From Aquilaria yunnanensis (taxonomy: Eukaryota > Streptophyta > Magnoliopsida > Malvales > Thymelaeaceae): a stretch of 64,000 bases of DNA. This document shows positions 24,786 through 36,658 of this stretch, piece by piece (the first letter of the stretch is position 1; each line of letters starts with the position of its first letter). Under the pieces are notes generated by a model. It was not told where the DNA came from. It worked only from the letters and a program-made list of their open reading frames with translations, and made no database searches. Where the stretch lies: the NCBI GenBank assembly GCA_039654915.1, contig CM077599.1, positions 84,350,001-84,414,000 of the forward strand, read 5' to 3'. The translations under genes were made by a program, and so were the position numbers.

Positions 24786-27752
24786 TCAAGCTGAGCCTTT
24801 GAGCTTCTTGGCAATGCCGGCAAAGTACTTCCCTTGGTGGAAAGCCTGCTCTAGTTCTAGTTGCGATGGCTGCCTTGAGCCATCCCCGGCAAAAGTTCCT
24901 GCACCATAGGGTGTCCCACCCTTCACCTGCTCCATCTCAAACATGCCAGCTCCAAATGTGTATCCAATGGGCACAAAGACCATCCCATGATGAACCAGTT
25001 GGGTGATTGCAGTTAAGCTGCAAAATTTCCATTCAAACAGAAAAAGAATGTCAATATAATTCAAACGCTGTCATTCCAATCAGTAGAGTATCTGACATAA
25101 GTAGCTAGGATAGCTATTTGGCACACTGATCCAAGAATGTTACTCTATTCCATTCCTATATGCACCACATGGGCAAGATCTTAACAAACAAAGATTGGGA
25201 TATGAAAAGGCATTACTCATTCGTCCTGGTAAGATGCAAATTGAAGATTTTAGGAAAAACTCACGGAGTAGTCTCTTGGCCGCCACCTTGGGAACCTGTG
25301 CTGTAGAAAATTCCAGCAGGCTTTCCAGCAAGCTCTTGTCCTCTCCACAGACCACCAGTTGCATCCAAGAATGCTTTAAACTGTGCAGCCATCATGCCAA
25401 ATCTAGTAGGGAAACCAAAAAGAATCCCATCAGCTTCAGTAAGCTCATGCGGTGTAATGATTGGCACATCACTCTTTGCAGGTGCACCCATCTTTCCAAG
25501 AACCTCTTCTGGTAGAGTCTCAGGAACCTGCCCATTCATCGTGCACATGCATTTCATTTCAGTAAGCAAATAAAAGAAGATGAGAAGATCTAACTTGAAG
25601 TTTAGGCCTGTGGCAACACTAAAACACTACCTAAAAACTTCAGTGATAGTAATTGAAATCTAGCCCAACATGTTGGTCATATAAACCTATATTGAATATA
25701 TGATCTTCAAAATGACTTGACCCTTTGCCAACCAGAAATTCCATGATTGAACCTGTTCAGAACCTACACATTACTATTATTATTGTTGCTGTTATTTTCC
25801 TTTCACTTGATACTTGTTATTATTAAGGGTAATACAAGATGCGGACATGATCTTATCATCAAACAGGCCTGCAGGTGTGTCCACGGCTTAAGGGCAAGCA
25901 TTGGGCAAGAAAGTCAGATGGCTCCCTTCACCCGGCATTGAAGTTGGGGGTCTAAAGCTACTAAGGTAGCACGGCAGGCCTACAGGTGGCGAAACAGATA
26001 GTTCTTCCCAAAGTAACATATTAATTTCATGTCCTCTGAGTTAGCAAGCTGCAGGTGACTTATATGTTTCAGCTCCTGCAGGGCCCAGAAGTTTGCTTCT
26101 AGTGACAAGCTTCTACAAGTACAGCCAGGCCCACTTTACACCAAAAGATCAACTAGATAAGGTAGGGTGGATTAAAAAACCAATGGGGGTAGGCAAAGTT
26201 GCAAACCAGTGCAGGTAAGTGAACAAACCCAATGTGAACGCACTTTTCACTTATCCCAATACTAAATAACATGCTATTGGAGTTTCAAAGGCAAATTTGA
26301 TGCAACTAAAAGGAATGTACTTAAGAGAACCAACCTGCCATAGCTTAGCTTCTACTCCTTCCACTGATGATGCTCCAGTCTTTATCTCTTGTGCTAGCTT
26401 CTCGACATGCCCATACATAGAATAGTACCTGTAGGCAAGTTCATTTCAGATTAGTGCTAGGTTCCAGTTAAGCTTTTCCGATAATGAGAAACAAAACCTA
26501 ACTAGAAATGCAGTAGCATATCCACCGACAGAAATATATGTTGGTACTGCACTGTCCTTCATTATGAAATAAAAACATGTACTTTATCTTGTATCGGACA
26601 GGACCCTGCCATAGGAACAGTTCTCTGAACCATGGAACTTATCTAATCATGCATTAACTTTTTCTTTTTCCTCTTTTTTTTCTTCCTTAAAGTGAAAAAA
26701 AAAAAAAAAGTTGACTCTAGAATACTTTTAGAAGCCTATCTGGAAGCAATTCAAGGATTGAAAATGAAAGCCACTTAAGATAACAGAAGGCATATTTAAG
26801 TAATGTACAAAAAACTAGTCACAACTGATGAATGGAGGGTCCACATCCTCCACAGAACAAATGAGCTATTGCACCTTTCTCATGATTATGATTTCAAGAG
26901 GTTGGTTGTGTTTCACCATCACTTGTCTCAGCAACAGTAACTCGTGCCCATTCTTACCCCCAATTTTAGCTCACATTTATCACTTTCATGATTATACCCA
27001 ATTCATGCCTTGGGTAAAAATAAAGCATACTTATGCAAAAATTATTAGCTAGCTTCTCATAGGAAAGTGGAACTTTCCAATGCTCCATCAATAATACAGA
27101 AAACCCTTTTTCAGTTTCGTTCTTTCAGATCTGAGGCAAATAATCAAGAGGAGGAGCTGCTAACCTCTCCAGAAAATGCTATGCTAAAAAGGAAATTCTG
27201 CAGCATTTTTGCCCAGAAAACAGTCAGATAATTTTGATTAAACCAGTGTTTCTAAATTTTGAATGAATTCAAGAATCAAAAGGCTTTTTTTCCAATGAAA
27301 AATTCCAATTGGGGGGAAAAACAAAGAAAATCTACCCACTGGCTCTCAAAATAGCAAAGAAACCTCTCTTCTGTGAACAAAATATGTTACCAAGAAAAGA
27401 GAAAACAAAGCAAAAAACAGTATAATACCCAAAAAAAAAAAAACAATCCACTGTCTGAAAAATGATCGAAGTAAAACGACCCAGAAAGCTTTCCATCTCG
27501 CAAAACACCAAAACCACCAGATCATATCAATCAATTCGAAGAATGAAAGACACAAAGAGGTCTTCCGATCAAACTCGAAAGTTCTAAAAATCTAGACTGG
27601 GAAAAAAAAATGCAGCGGAAAACAGAGCAATACGCAGGACAGAACAGGCAAAGGAAAATCGAACAAGAATCAAGCGAAGCGAACAGGGCAACAAGAAAGG
27701 AGCGAAGAAGGGAGAATCAGAAGGCTTACACGATGTAAATCTTGGTGGCCAT
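24786..27752 (-). CDS. FQR1-like: NAD(P)H dehydrogenase (quinone) FQR1-like, flavodoxin fold (4 exons)
   Basis: The product is an FMN-binding, WrbA-type quinone reductase that reduces quinones by two electrons and so limits semiquinone radicals. In plants it is described as auxin-responsive and plasma-membrane associated. Exons in gene order: 27730-27752, 26335-26428, 25265-25527 and 24786-25017. All introns are GT..AG and the joined frame encodes 203 aa, the usual family length. The protein begins [20 protein letters not shown], which is the flavodoxin phosphate-binding loop, with exon 1 ending inside codon 8. Further landmarks are [48 protein letters not shown] and [18 protein letters not shown] [18 protein letters not shown]. 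The C-terminus is KKLKGSA. No break or missing motif was seen. The largest intron (25528-26334) holds nothing recognisable. Confidence 0.95.
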
Positions 27753-27899
27753 TGTGCTACCTTTGTGCCTGCCTGTGTCTGTGTTGACTGGTTTTTATCT
27801 CTTGAAGCGAAAGCAAAAAGAGGCGTCTTCTTATTTTTTGGGAATGCTTGTGTCTGCCAATTCTATGAGGGAGCAAAATCGAAGACCAACCCCGTCGTT

Positions 27900-27908
27900 T
27901 ATTTATAG
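27900..27908 (-). promoter_or_regulatory. probable TATA box of the FQR1-like gene
   Basis: The - strand reads CTATAAATA about 150 bp upstream of the ATG at 27752. This would place transcription start near 27870 and give a leader of roughly 120 nt. Confidence 0.6.
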
Positions 27909-27967
27909 TGGCATTTAAGCTTAGATTATGGGTTTGTTAACCTTTACGATTAGTCGTAACTCGCGGG

Positions 27968-27991
27968 ATTATTATTATTATTATTATTATT
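27968..27991. repeat. (ATT)n microsatellite
   Basis: Eight consecutive ATT units, just upstream of the FQR1-like promoter. Confidence 0.9.
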
Positions 27992-29265
27992 CTTGTAGTT
28001 GTTGTTACAATTTGATTTAATTTCTTTTATTTTTTGGTTCGCTTAAAATAACCGGTTGAATAAATGAAATCTAATCTCTGGAGGTTTTATTAGATGCCAA
28101 AGTGAGGATTTGACCAGTTATACTCAAACTAACTTGATTTTATATAATTTTTTTAGTCAAAGGAATGATTTTATATAATTTACTTAAACATTTTCTTTAA
28201 TTTCCTTTAGCAAAGGTTTTATGCATCGTATAAACAAATGAGGTCACACATTTCATCACATTATTTTTATTTTATATTTAGGAATTTGTAATTGGATTTT
28301 ACCACGGTCACTATGAGCATGGTCAGTAACTTATGTATGATTTAAAGGCTTTTCTTTATTATAAAGATTTTGCATTAATTACTTTGGAATCTTGATCAAA
28401 CTAGATTAGAATAGATCTCATGAGATAGGATAGAGTTATCCTAAGTGGATGTATACTAATTTCAACAGGTTCAGATAATAATATTTCAAGATCAAACAAT
28501 AAAATTTTATGATCGGCATAACAACTCTAATTTGACACAGCTTAATAGTGGATGGACAAGTAAATGCCACTACATTTCCAATTCATAATTATTAGTCTCT
28601 CTATTTTATAAAAATTGACTTTTTACTATTTAAAATAATCAATTTATGATTTTATTTTTTAAAAATTTTATTATAAAAATATGAATATTTTATATAAAAT
28701 TAAAATTTTAAAGATTACAATTTCTAAATATCATTTTTTATATTTTTTTAATACATATTAATATGAATTAATACGAAACGGATAGAGTATTATTTGATCC
28801 TACAATTTTATTGTTTAATTCTAAATTATCATTGTCTGAATCTGTTAATCATGACATTTATCCACCCGAGTTGGCCTAAGAAATCTCCGATCTCATTTTT
28901 AACCTGTTTCCTTAACCAGTTTCTTGTAGTAAATCTTTCAGTAAATAATTAAGAGCTACTGGGATGCAGCAGAGATTAAAAATTTTATATTTTTGTGTAA
29001 CACAATCTGTTTATCCAACACGCTAAATTTTATAATGTGCGTCATTACAAAATAATATATTCATCTAAACAAAAACAATCTTAATTTCTACATAAAAACG
29101 AAACTATGTCAAACTTTTTAAAAATGTTTCGGATTAGTTTCGCATTAAATGAAGTAGTTAAATATGCTCCTATCCCCTATCTCTATATATATTAATATTC
29201 AACTACTACATTCCTTAGCATAAAATAAGTGTTAACACATCAAATTCTATATTATAAAAAATTGG
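27992..29265. other. intergenic spacer
   Basis: AT-rich sequence. The segment 28590-28790 is strongly AT-rich with weakly inverted ends, possibly a decayed MITE, but I cannot delimit it. Confidence 0.45.
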
Positions 29266-29955
29266 AGATATGTATAAATTAAATATTAGATATGTACAAA
29301 TTCTATGTATAAAGAATGTGAGCGATATGTACAAATAATATGTGACATATATACAAATGAAATTACAGATATGTTATGAGTTCAACATTCCGTAAAAAAA
29401 ATGTATAAACACTTCAAATCTTACTTCATGCCAAAATTAGATATGCCTATAAATGGGATGACAGATATATATAAAACTTAATGTATAAAGCAAGTAATTG
29501 ATGTATACAAAACATGTGACACATATGTACGAATGAAATTAGTGATATGTTACAGATATATTCAATTATATGTCTGAGTTCAATATTTTCATGCAATTTA
29601 TGCATAAATATATATTTTTTGTAACACAGTAGTAATATGTACAAATTATATGTTTGATATTTATAAACTTAATGTACAAATAAAGTGAGAGATATGTATG
29701 AACCGAATGATAGATATGTACAAATTGAAACATGTCAAAATGTTCGTATCAAAATCTGATATATGTGCAAATTGGATCGCAAACATGTAAATCCAATGTA
29801 TTAAGAAAGTCAGGGATACGTATAAACATGTACAAACATGTGTATAAATGAAAACTCTAAAAATTGTTATAAGTATATACAATTATATGTACAAGTTTAA
29901 TTGTAGGAATTATTTACCACTTATATGCATATACATACTTAAAAGTATACAAGGG
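29266..29955. repeat. degenerate repeat field around 'gatatgtacaaat'
   Basis: The phrase 'gatatgtacaaa' and close variants (gatatgtataaa, catgtacaaa, gatatatataaa) recur more than ten times at irregular spacing. They are often followed by 'atgtataaag.aagtgag'. Long stretches such as 29270-29400 and 29450-29580 are similar to each other, giving a rough period of 170-200 bp. It looks like an old, highly diverged tandem array. The open frames inside it are repeat artefacts. Confidence 0.5.
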
Positions 29956-31439
29956 GCTCAAAAAATGAAACAAATGATGATAACAATAAGGGTTGAGCCC
30001 AATCTTTTCATTTTGGTCAAAATTGAGTCGCTGCAAATTGCAGTTGTTGGTCCATCTCTTCCCTTGTCGGTCAATCTCTTCCCTCCTCCTCGATAGTGAG
30101 CAAGAAGTAAATTTTGATGAAAATTAAAACCTTTCCGTTGGACAACTAAACTCAATAGATGAATCAAACTTGCATGGATGAATTTAAGTGCAATATGCTT
30201 GAAGAAGTTGGGAATGATAAGAACACAACCATGTCGATGAAATGAAGAATCGCTAAAGTTGTTGCTTTAAAAAAGATTGGGTTTGAGAATTGATTCACAT
30301 CCGTCAATTATCATAAACTTGAGAAAGCCTGGAGAATCGACAATCTGAAAGCAAATCAGTGATAATTCTCTTATCAACATTGTAAAGCAAATCATTTAGG
30401 AGTCATCAATGTCATTTTATCAAGACCCAGCCCGCTACCAACTTTGTCCGTTGCTGTTGTTGTGAATCAAAGAAAGGAAGAGAACCTGAATCGTGGAGGG
30501 GTAGAACAAACTTGGAATTTTTTAATTTTAAAGAGGGTAATACGTAAATAATGTACGTTGTATTTTTTTTACTAATGCAAAGAAATAAGAAGAAGAAACG
30601 GAATTTTGGCAAAAGTTTTTCCTTTTCCCTTTGCTTTTCCTTTTCTTTTGAAAGGTGGCTGTAAAAATGATTTTCTTTCCTTCTTTTTCCTTACGAAGTC
30701 GGCTGTAAAGATGATCATCTGGAAGAGTCTCCTACCAAATCCCATTATGAACTTCTTAAATTGGCAGTAGAAATGAATAAGATATATATTAACCTTCCTT
30801 ATATTTGTATTTAATTATGGGGACAAACATAGACAAGTTTAAAGGGTCATAGATTTTGTAGATTATATACGCAAGCAGTTAGAATATCATGATTATAGAA
30901 ATACTTTTAAGCAAGTTTAATTCAGGTATATTACTATCAAGTGTCATTGATTTGATGTTACTCCAGGAATTAAATACTATAAAACGCTTTAGCTTGTTAG
31001 TAAAGAAATATGTATATTTTTTAGATTGTAGGACTAATTTGAAAAACTCACAAAATGGATAGTCTTGTTGCCGTTTTCTTTCTAAAAAAATAAAAGCTAA
31101 ATACTTTATTATCCATTAAGAAGTATGATATTTGGTCAACAAAATATGTACCTTAAGAACCTTGGAATTTGATCAAACATGGACAACAGATTAATATAAT
31201 CGTATGACAAATTGGAAACGAAAGAAGCGTTGAGTTGACCCATTTGATTGGTGGCTACACATACGATGACGATATACTGATGTTATACGTATGTCACGCC
31301 AAACTTGTTAAAAACCAGATAAGGATTTTTCCCAACTCCTTTACGGCATACCTCAGAATCTCAGATAGCCCCGGAATATTCACTCTCCCATTTTGTTTTC
31401 CTTTTCAAGTTTTCTTTTGCATTTTAAAGGAAATAGTTC
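29956..31439. other. intergenic spacer
   Basis: No gene or delimited repeat can be supported here on either strand. Confidence 0.45.
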
Positions 31440-32445
31440 TTACATTCTAATTTATTGAACAGCACTGAGCATTTATTCTTTTATTAGTTCTTATTTATTG
31501 TTTTATTATGTTTATTTTTTTTATGGATATTGTCTATTCTTTCATCATTTCTTTTATCTACAACTGTTTGTTCTTTTCTTATTACCTATTTATTATTTAA
31601 TAAAAAAATAGTTATTTTATATTATCAATTGCTTTTGACTCAACTTATTATTCTTTTATATGTTCCGATTTATTTTTTAAGATAAACTATTATATATATA
31701 TATATTCTTTTATTATTATCTATTTATTCTTTTATGAATAGATATTAGGTTTTTCAGAGAAATTAAATGTTTTTCTTTTTTGAGAAACTCTTTGTTCCTT
31801 TACGAGTAATTGTTTGTTCTTTTCGCTCAATTAGTTGTTTGTTCTTCTATCAATTGAAAAATTAGACATAAAAAATGACTAAATATTTTTTATTTCATGT
31901 TTTTTCCTGTTTTTCTAAAGAATTTTTTTTTTCTTTCCCATGTTTGTTCTTTTATCTTTAGTCAAATGTTCATTCTGGCTCAATTCCTTTTATGTTGTGA
32001 ATATATTGTTATCTAGTATATTTATTCTTTTTATGTTACAAATTTCCTGTTTTTTGTAATTTCAGTTTGTTCTTTTTATGCAATAGAGAGTTTATGTTGT
32101 CTTGTTTGAAATTTAATGTAAGAGGCAATTTGTATAATGAATCTACCCCCAAAAAAGATAGCAATCGTGAAAAATAAAGAAGAAAAAATGGAAAGAAAGG
32201 TAGACAGATGGCCTAAAGAATAAGAAGAAACAAAAATAATACAAAACTAAAAAAGGAACAAAACTGGGAAAAACGTAGATGAAAGTGAAATATAAAAAGG
32301 AACAAGCATAATACATATAGTGAAAGAGAAGAAAAAAAGCAGAAAATGGGGAAAATACAAAAACAAAAATGAAACAAAAAAAAATCTGGAAAAGGGCAAA
32401 AGTAAAAAGTAAAACATGGGATTCGGGAAATTAAACCTAGCACTA
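31440..32445. repeat. T-rich block followed by A-rich block, related in style to the 16.7-19.0 kb array
   Basis: From 31440 to 32100 the + strand is T-rich with repeated 'tttgttctttt', 'ttattctttta' and 'gtttgttctt' phrases. From 32150 to 32430 it turns purine-rich, with 'aaaaaggaacaa' phrases that are roughly the reverse complement. The whole may be a decayed fold-back segment or two opposed copies of one simple-repeat family. Confidence 0.45.
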
Positions 32446-34020
32446 CCACCTGGTTTCACAAGTCTCAAATCAACTCACCATGGAAGCTACTATTATCAGA
32501 GTCATGTAGGGAAACATATAATATAAACTTTGTTGCGTATTGCAACGAACACATATTAACTTGTATTCCTTTATTGATTGCAATATTTGCCCATCTCTTT
32601 TTAGTTTTAAAATAGGCTCATAATTATTAGGTTGTCGATTGTTATTAAGGCTTCATCCAGGCTTGGCCTTAAGTTACGAATTTAATACTGTTAATTATAT
32701 AGTTACAGCAACAAACTTTAGATCCACTAAATGCAATTAAGTCGGCTTGCTTAAATATTTTGGAAATAAGCAATTATGATATTTTCATATTTGTTCTCAA
32801 ATTTGAACTACATATAGATACATAAAGTTTGATGAAGGTGAATTTGTAAATTATTGTATAAACTGCCAATCAGACAATTTAAATTGAAGTTGACACTAAA
32901 GAATCAAGGGTGTAACTGTCTAGCTTGAACACTTCAGACATGATCTCGACTTGGAAAGACTTTGGGTGGGCTTAAGTTTTTTGTCTTTTAATAGAAGGTC
33001 GTTCCTAATAGTATGACGTAAGTATCGACTAATTATGTAATACTAATTAGCGAAGGACATTTGATTCAATTGTAAGGCTCGTGTATTTTTCAGTTTTTAT
33101 AGTATTATAATGTGAAAAAATTCTACTCAAATATCCCAAATATATCAAGCACTAACACATTAACTGACCACCACTCAGTTGGACTTATAAACAAACACAA
33201 GATTGAATCAATAAACCATCTAAGTATATACCTTTAATGATGACATAAAAAATAGAAAAATGAAATAACATCACCACCCATTTTATTATTGGGAAATACC
33301 TCACAACTCATGTCTTGGCTGCTTTATGCACCATTCTGATTACAGTTATATATACTTGTCACCTCAAACTTTGAAATGGGCCACTCTGATTTATTTTCTA
33401 TGAAGTTTTAGATGAACCACAAAATGCTTCTGTTCACAGTGATAAAGAAATTTTATAGGAGAAGAAAGAACAAAACAATATAAAAGATAAAAAAAGAGGC
33501 AGGTGATTGATGATAATTAGGTGAAATAATGGTAATAAATCTAATATCCCCAAATTAAACATAACTAGGCCTATTTTGATCATTATTTAACATTCATTTG
33601 TATATATAATTAATATTAGCTCCATACAAAGCTTTATACTCTCAGCATCCTTCTTAGTTTAAACTTTGAAATAATTACTATATTCACACACTGGAATACA
33701 TAAAACGTTGACCATTGACATTGGGGATCATAGCTGTCGAAATCAAACCTCCTAATTATAGTCATCGGGTTCTTTCATTGCTTCACGGCTTTTGGCTGTC
33801 AAAATTTTCACAAACCAAATCCACCTGGACAACTCTTTAAATATTGTACTTCTTGTATGCATGACGAGCTCTTGTCGTCATTATTCTTTCCTTTTAATTT
33901 TTAAGTTAATCTTGATCAGAAATAATTAAGCAAACTGCAAACTTTTGGTCATGGTTCAGGACGCCGTGCAGAGAAAAGGCAAGAGTAAGGTACCTAGAGT
34001 TGAGAAAAAACTTAGCTGAC
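32446..34020. other. intergenic spacer
   Basis: Nothing recognisable was found apart from the 9-bp candidate target duplication of the next element at its right edge (34012-34020). Confidence 0.45.
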
Positions 34021-34839
34021 GGGTAAAGCCTAAATTTGCTCCCTTAAATTTAGTTTGTTCTAAAATAATTCTTTAACTCTAAAAGTAATTATTAAAGTTC
34101 TTAAACTCAAACAACGTGCACTATTTTAGTCATATATGATATTTTAGATGTTATTTCTAACGGAACATGCATTTGTGGCACTTAATACCTCATGCTTGGT
34201 CCTATAATGCCACATCGCATCACCTATCGTGACAACAAGTGACAAAACTGAGAGAATAATAAATTTTAGGCACGAATTAAAAAAATATTTATAATTTTAG
34301 GAACTTAAAAAGTTAATTAACTTAACCTTCCCTAATCGTCTCTCCTCAACAAGCGCTCCTGCCATTGTGAAGTTCTGATTGGAAAAAAATCTTTTACTCC
34401 AAGCCACATCCATGGAAGTCACCACCACATTTAAACGCAAATGACATGAAGCCCACGAATCCTAACAGTGTTGTGTCCAACTAATTATTATACTATACAC
34501 CTATTTTTAATTAGACATACTAACTCATTTTTAATTCTTTATATATAATCCATTTCCATAAAAAGAAATTGACAAAATTGCTCTCATAAAAACTCTCTCT
34601 CCATTAAAAAATTATACCCTCAATCCCACCATCGAAGAGGTTGTCACTGCTATTGCCGCAATAGCCGCCACTAGATTCCGTCAGTACTCGCATCTACATA
34701 AGTGTTAAAGACAAAGAAGCAACGTATCTAAAGCAATTGGGGAAAGTGTGTGAATAAACATGCATAAGTGTCTGAAATAATCTGCAGATTATTTATTTTC
34801 TTTAATAATGCGTAAATAATTTGTTCTCTTTAATAAAAT

Positions 34840-35130
34840 GTAAACTTATAAAAGTGTCTAAGTAAATATATTAAAATGCCTATAGAAATACGTAAAAGTA
34901 TCTGAGTAATATGCTAATAATTTATCATTTTAAAAATAAAAGTGTTTAAATTAATAAGTAAAAGTGTCTGAATAACTATGTAAAAGTGTTTGAAGAAAAA
35001 TATTCAAATAACTGTAAGCAAAAAAATTGTTATCTTCAAAATTAAAAGTGGCTGAAACAATAAATGAAAGTGTCTAAACAGATGTACAAAAGTATGTCAA
35101 GATAAATATGTTAAAGTCTCTCCAGAAATA
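34840..35130. repeat. degenerate short tandem repeat ('aaaagtgtctgaataaatatg')
   Basis: At least eight variants of 'aaagtgtctga' or 'aaagtgtctaa' occur, separated by about 30-40 bp of AT-rich sequence. Confidence 0.6.
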
Positions 35131-35149
35131 TGTAAAAATCCTTAAAGCT

Positions 35150-35560
35150 GCTGCTCATAATCCCCTTAACAAGTTCTCTAAACTCTTCGGGGATTCCAAG
35201 CCTTTTCAACTCCTCATCTGTTTCCTTTCAAATTACCATCGGTGATGAAATTCCTTCTGTGGGCAAGGATTTGAGAAGCTTTGCTTGCTTGGCAGCTTCA
35301 ACTTTGATTTAGCCGTTTCACTTTGACGTCTCTGCCATGACTTCTTTTAATTGCCTCGATGCCTCCGTAGTCCCCCACAATGTTGCCCAACTGTTCACGG
35401 TGGTAAGTGATGAAGTTTGTTTTGAGCGAAGATAAGTTTTGATTTGTGAAATTATTCACAGTCGAGGGAGAGAAGTTTCCACCTGACAACAAAATCCGCC
35501 TCTCCCTTTCATCTACTTTGATCTCATTCTTCTCCTCCACTTGCGATATCGTTCACCAGC
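35150..35560 (-). pseudogene. possible captured gene fragment inside the long-TIR element
   Basis: On the - strand there is protein-like sequence with normal amino-acid balance, including EELKRLGIPEEFRELVKGI near 35160-35215 and IKVDERERRILLSGGNF near 35470-35530. The frame is interrupted by stops. The first phrase resembles the start of a BSD-type helical domain, but I cannot be sure of the family. Pack-MULE capture of a host gene piece is an inference from its position between the two long TIRs. Confidence 0.3.
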
Positions 35561-36658
35561 ACTCTGAACTCTCTTTTTCTCTCATTCTCTCATGTTTTTG
35601 CCCGCTATAGCTCCGATCTCGTGATCTTGCTCGTCTTCTCACATCTCGCTCGTTTCACTGATCTACTTATTCTCTTGGTTAGTGATTGCGACTCGATTTC
35701 TTCTCTTCGTTGGCGACATCCAGCTTCTTTTCTAGCTCTCATGCAATTTTCACGTGTTTGTGGAATTAAGGAGTCACTGGCATAGAAGCAGGAGCACCTA
35801 GTGCTGGCTAATCAGCGATTAGCTTGGGGTGTCGGGAAAGAGGGCTTGGTGAATTAAAAGAGAGAGGGTTTGAGAAAGGGAAGGTTTAGGGGTAAAATTG
35901 TAAAATAATCTCTATGTCTAATTAGACATAAGTGCATGATATCCATGCTAGTGTCTAACAGCAGCAACATCGATTTTTCCTTTTTGGAACCCGTTGAAAA
36001 ATCACAGAGCACCATTGATGTGATTGACCTGTGAACTCTTAAAAAGCTAGTTCTTTCGTTTAAGCACTGCCTCAGGGGGACATAAAGGCTAGGCTCAAGT
36101 ATGTGGAAATGCCAAGCATTTCATAGATTTAGAGGTCAACATCCACAATTTGGGGAATCGGTCTTAATTGGACAATCAGAGAAAATTTTGGGAAGGTTTT
36201 AGGGATTCAGGATTTGGGATTTTGGTATTGTTCGGAGAATTGAAGAATTAGAGTTGAACCCTTGATCGAATCGACATTAATAAGAGAAGTGAGAGGCAGT
36301 TGCGGCAGGCGGCGCTCGTTGAGGAGAAAAGATTGGGGAAGATTAGGTTAATTAATCTTTTAAGCCCCTAAAAATAGGTTTTTTTTTCAATTCTAGCTTA
36401 ATATTTATTTTTTTCTTAATCTTGTCACTTATTGTCATGAAAGAGAATGTCATGTGGTATTGTGTGACCAAGCAGGGGTATTAAGTGCCACTTATGCATT
36501 TTGCTTTAGAAAATAACGTCTAAAATAATGAATAAGAATCAAACAAGATGACTTGCTTGAATTAGGGGACCTTAGTAGTCACTTTTAGAATTAAAAGATC
36601 ATTTTAAGTAAAATCAATTAGTTAAGACACCAAATTTGAATTTTTTCTCTTTGCTGAT

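Larger units (their letters stand above)
34021..36649. mobile_element. Mutator-like element with ~340-bp diverged TIRs, non-autonomous
   Basis: About 340 bp at 34021-34370 recur, inverted and diverged, at 36300-36649. Shared landmarks in order include 'caaatttg', 'gatgttattt/gacgttattt', 'ggcacttaatacc', 'caagtgacaa' and 'ctcctcaacaagcgc/ctcctcaacgagcgc'. Flanks ttagctgac and tttgctgat (34012-34020 and 36650-36658) agree at 7 of 9 positions. The long TIRs and a probable 9-bp duplication point to Mutator-like elements. No transposase is present. The interior contains a tandem-repeat patch (34840-35130) and a gene-like fragment (35150-35560). Confidence 0.6.
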
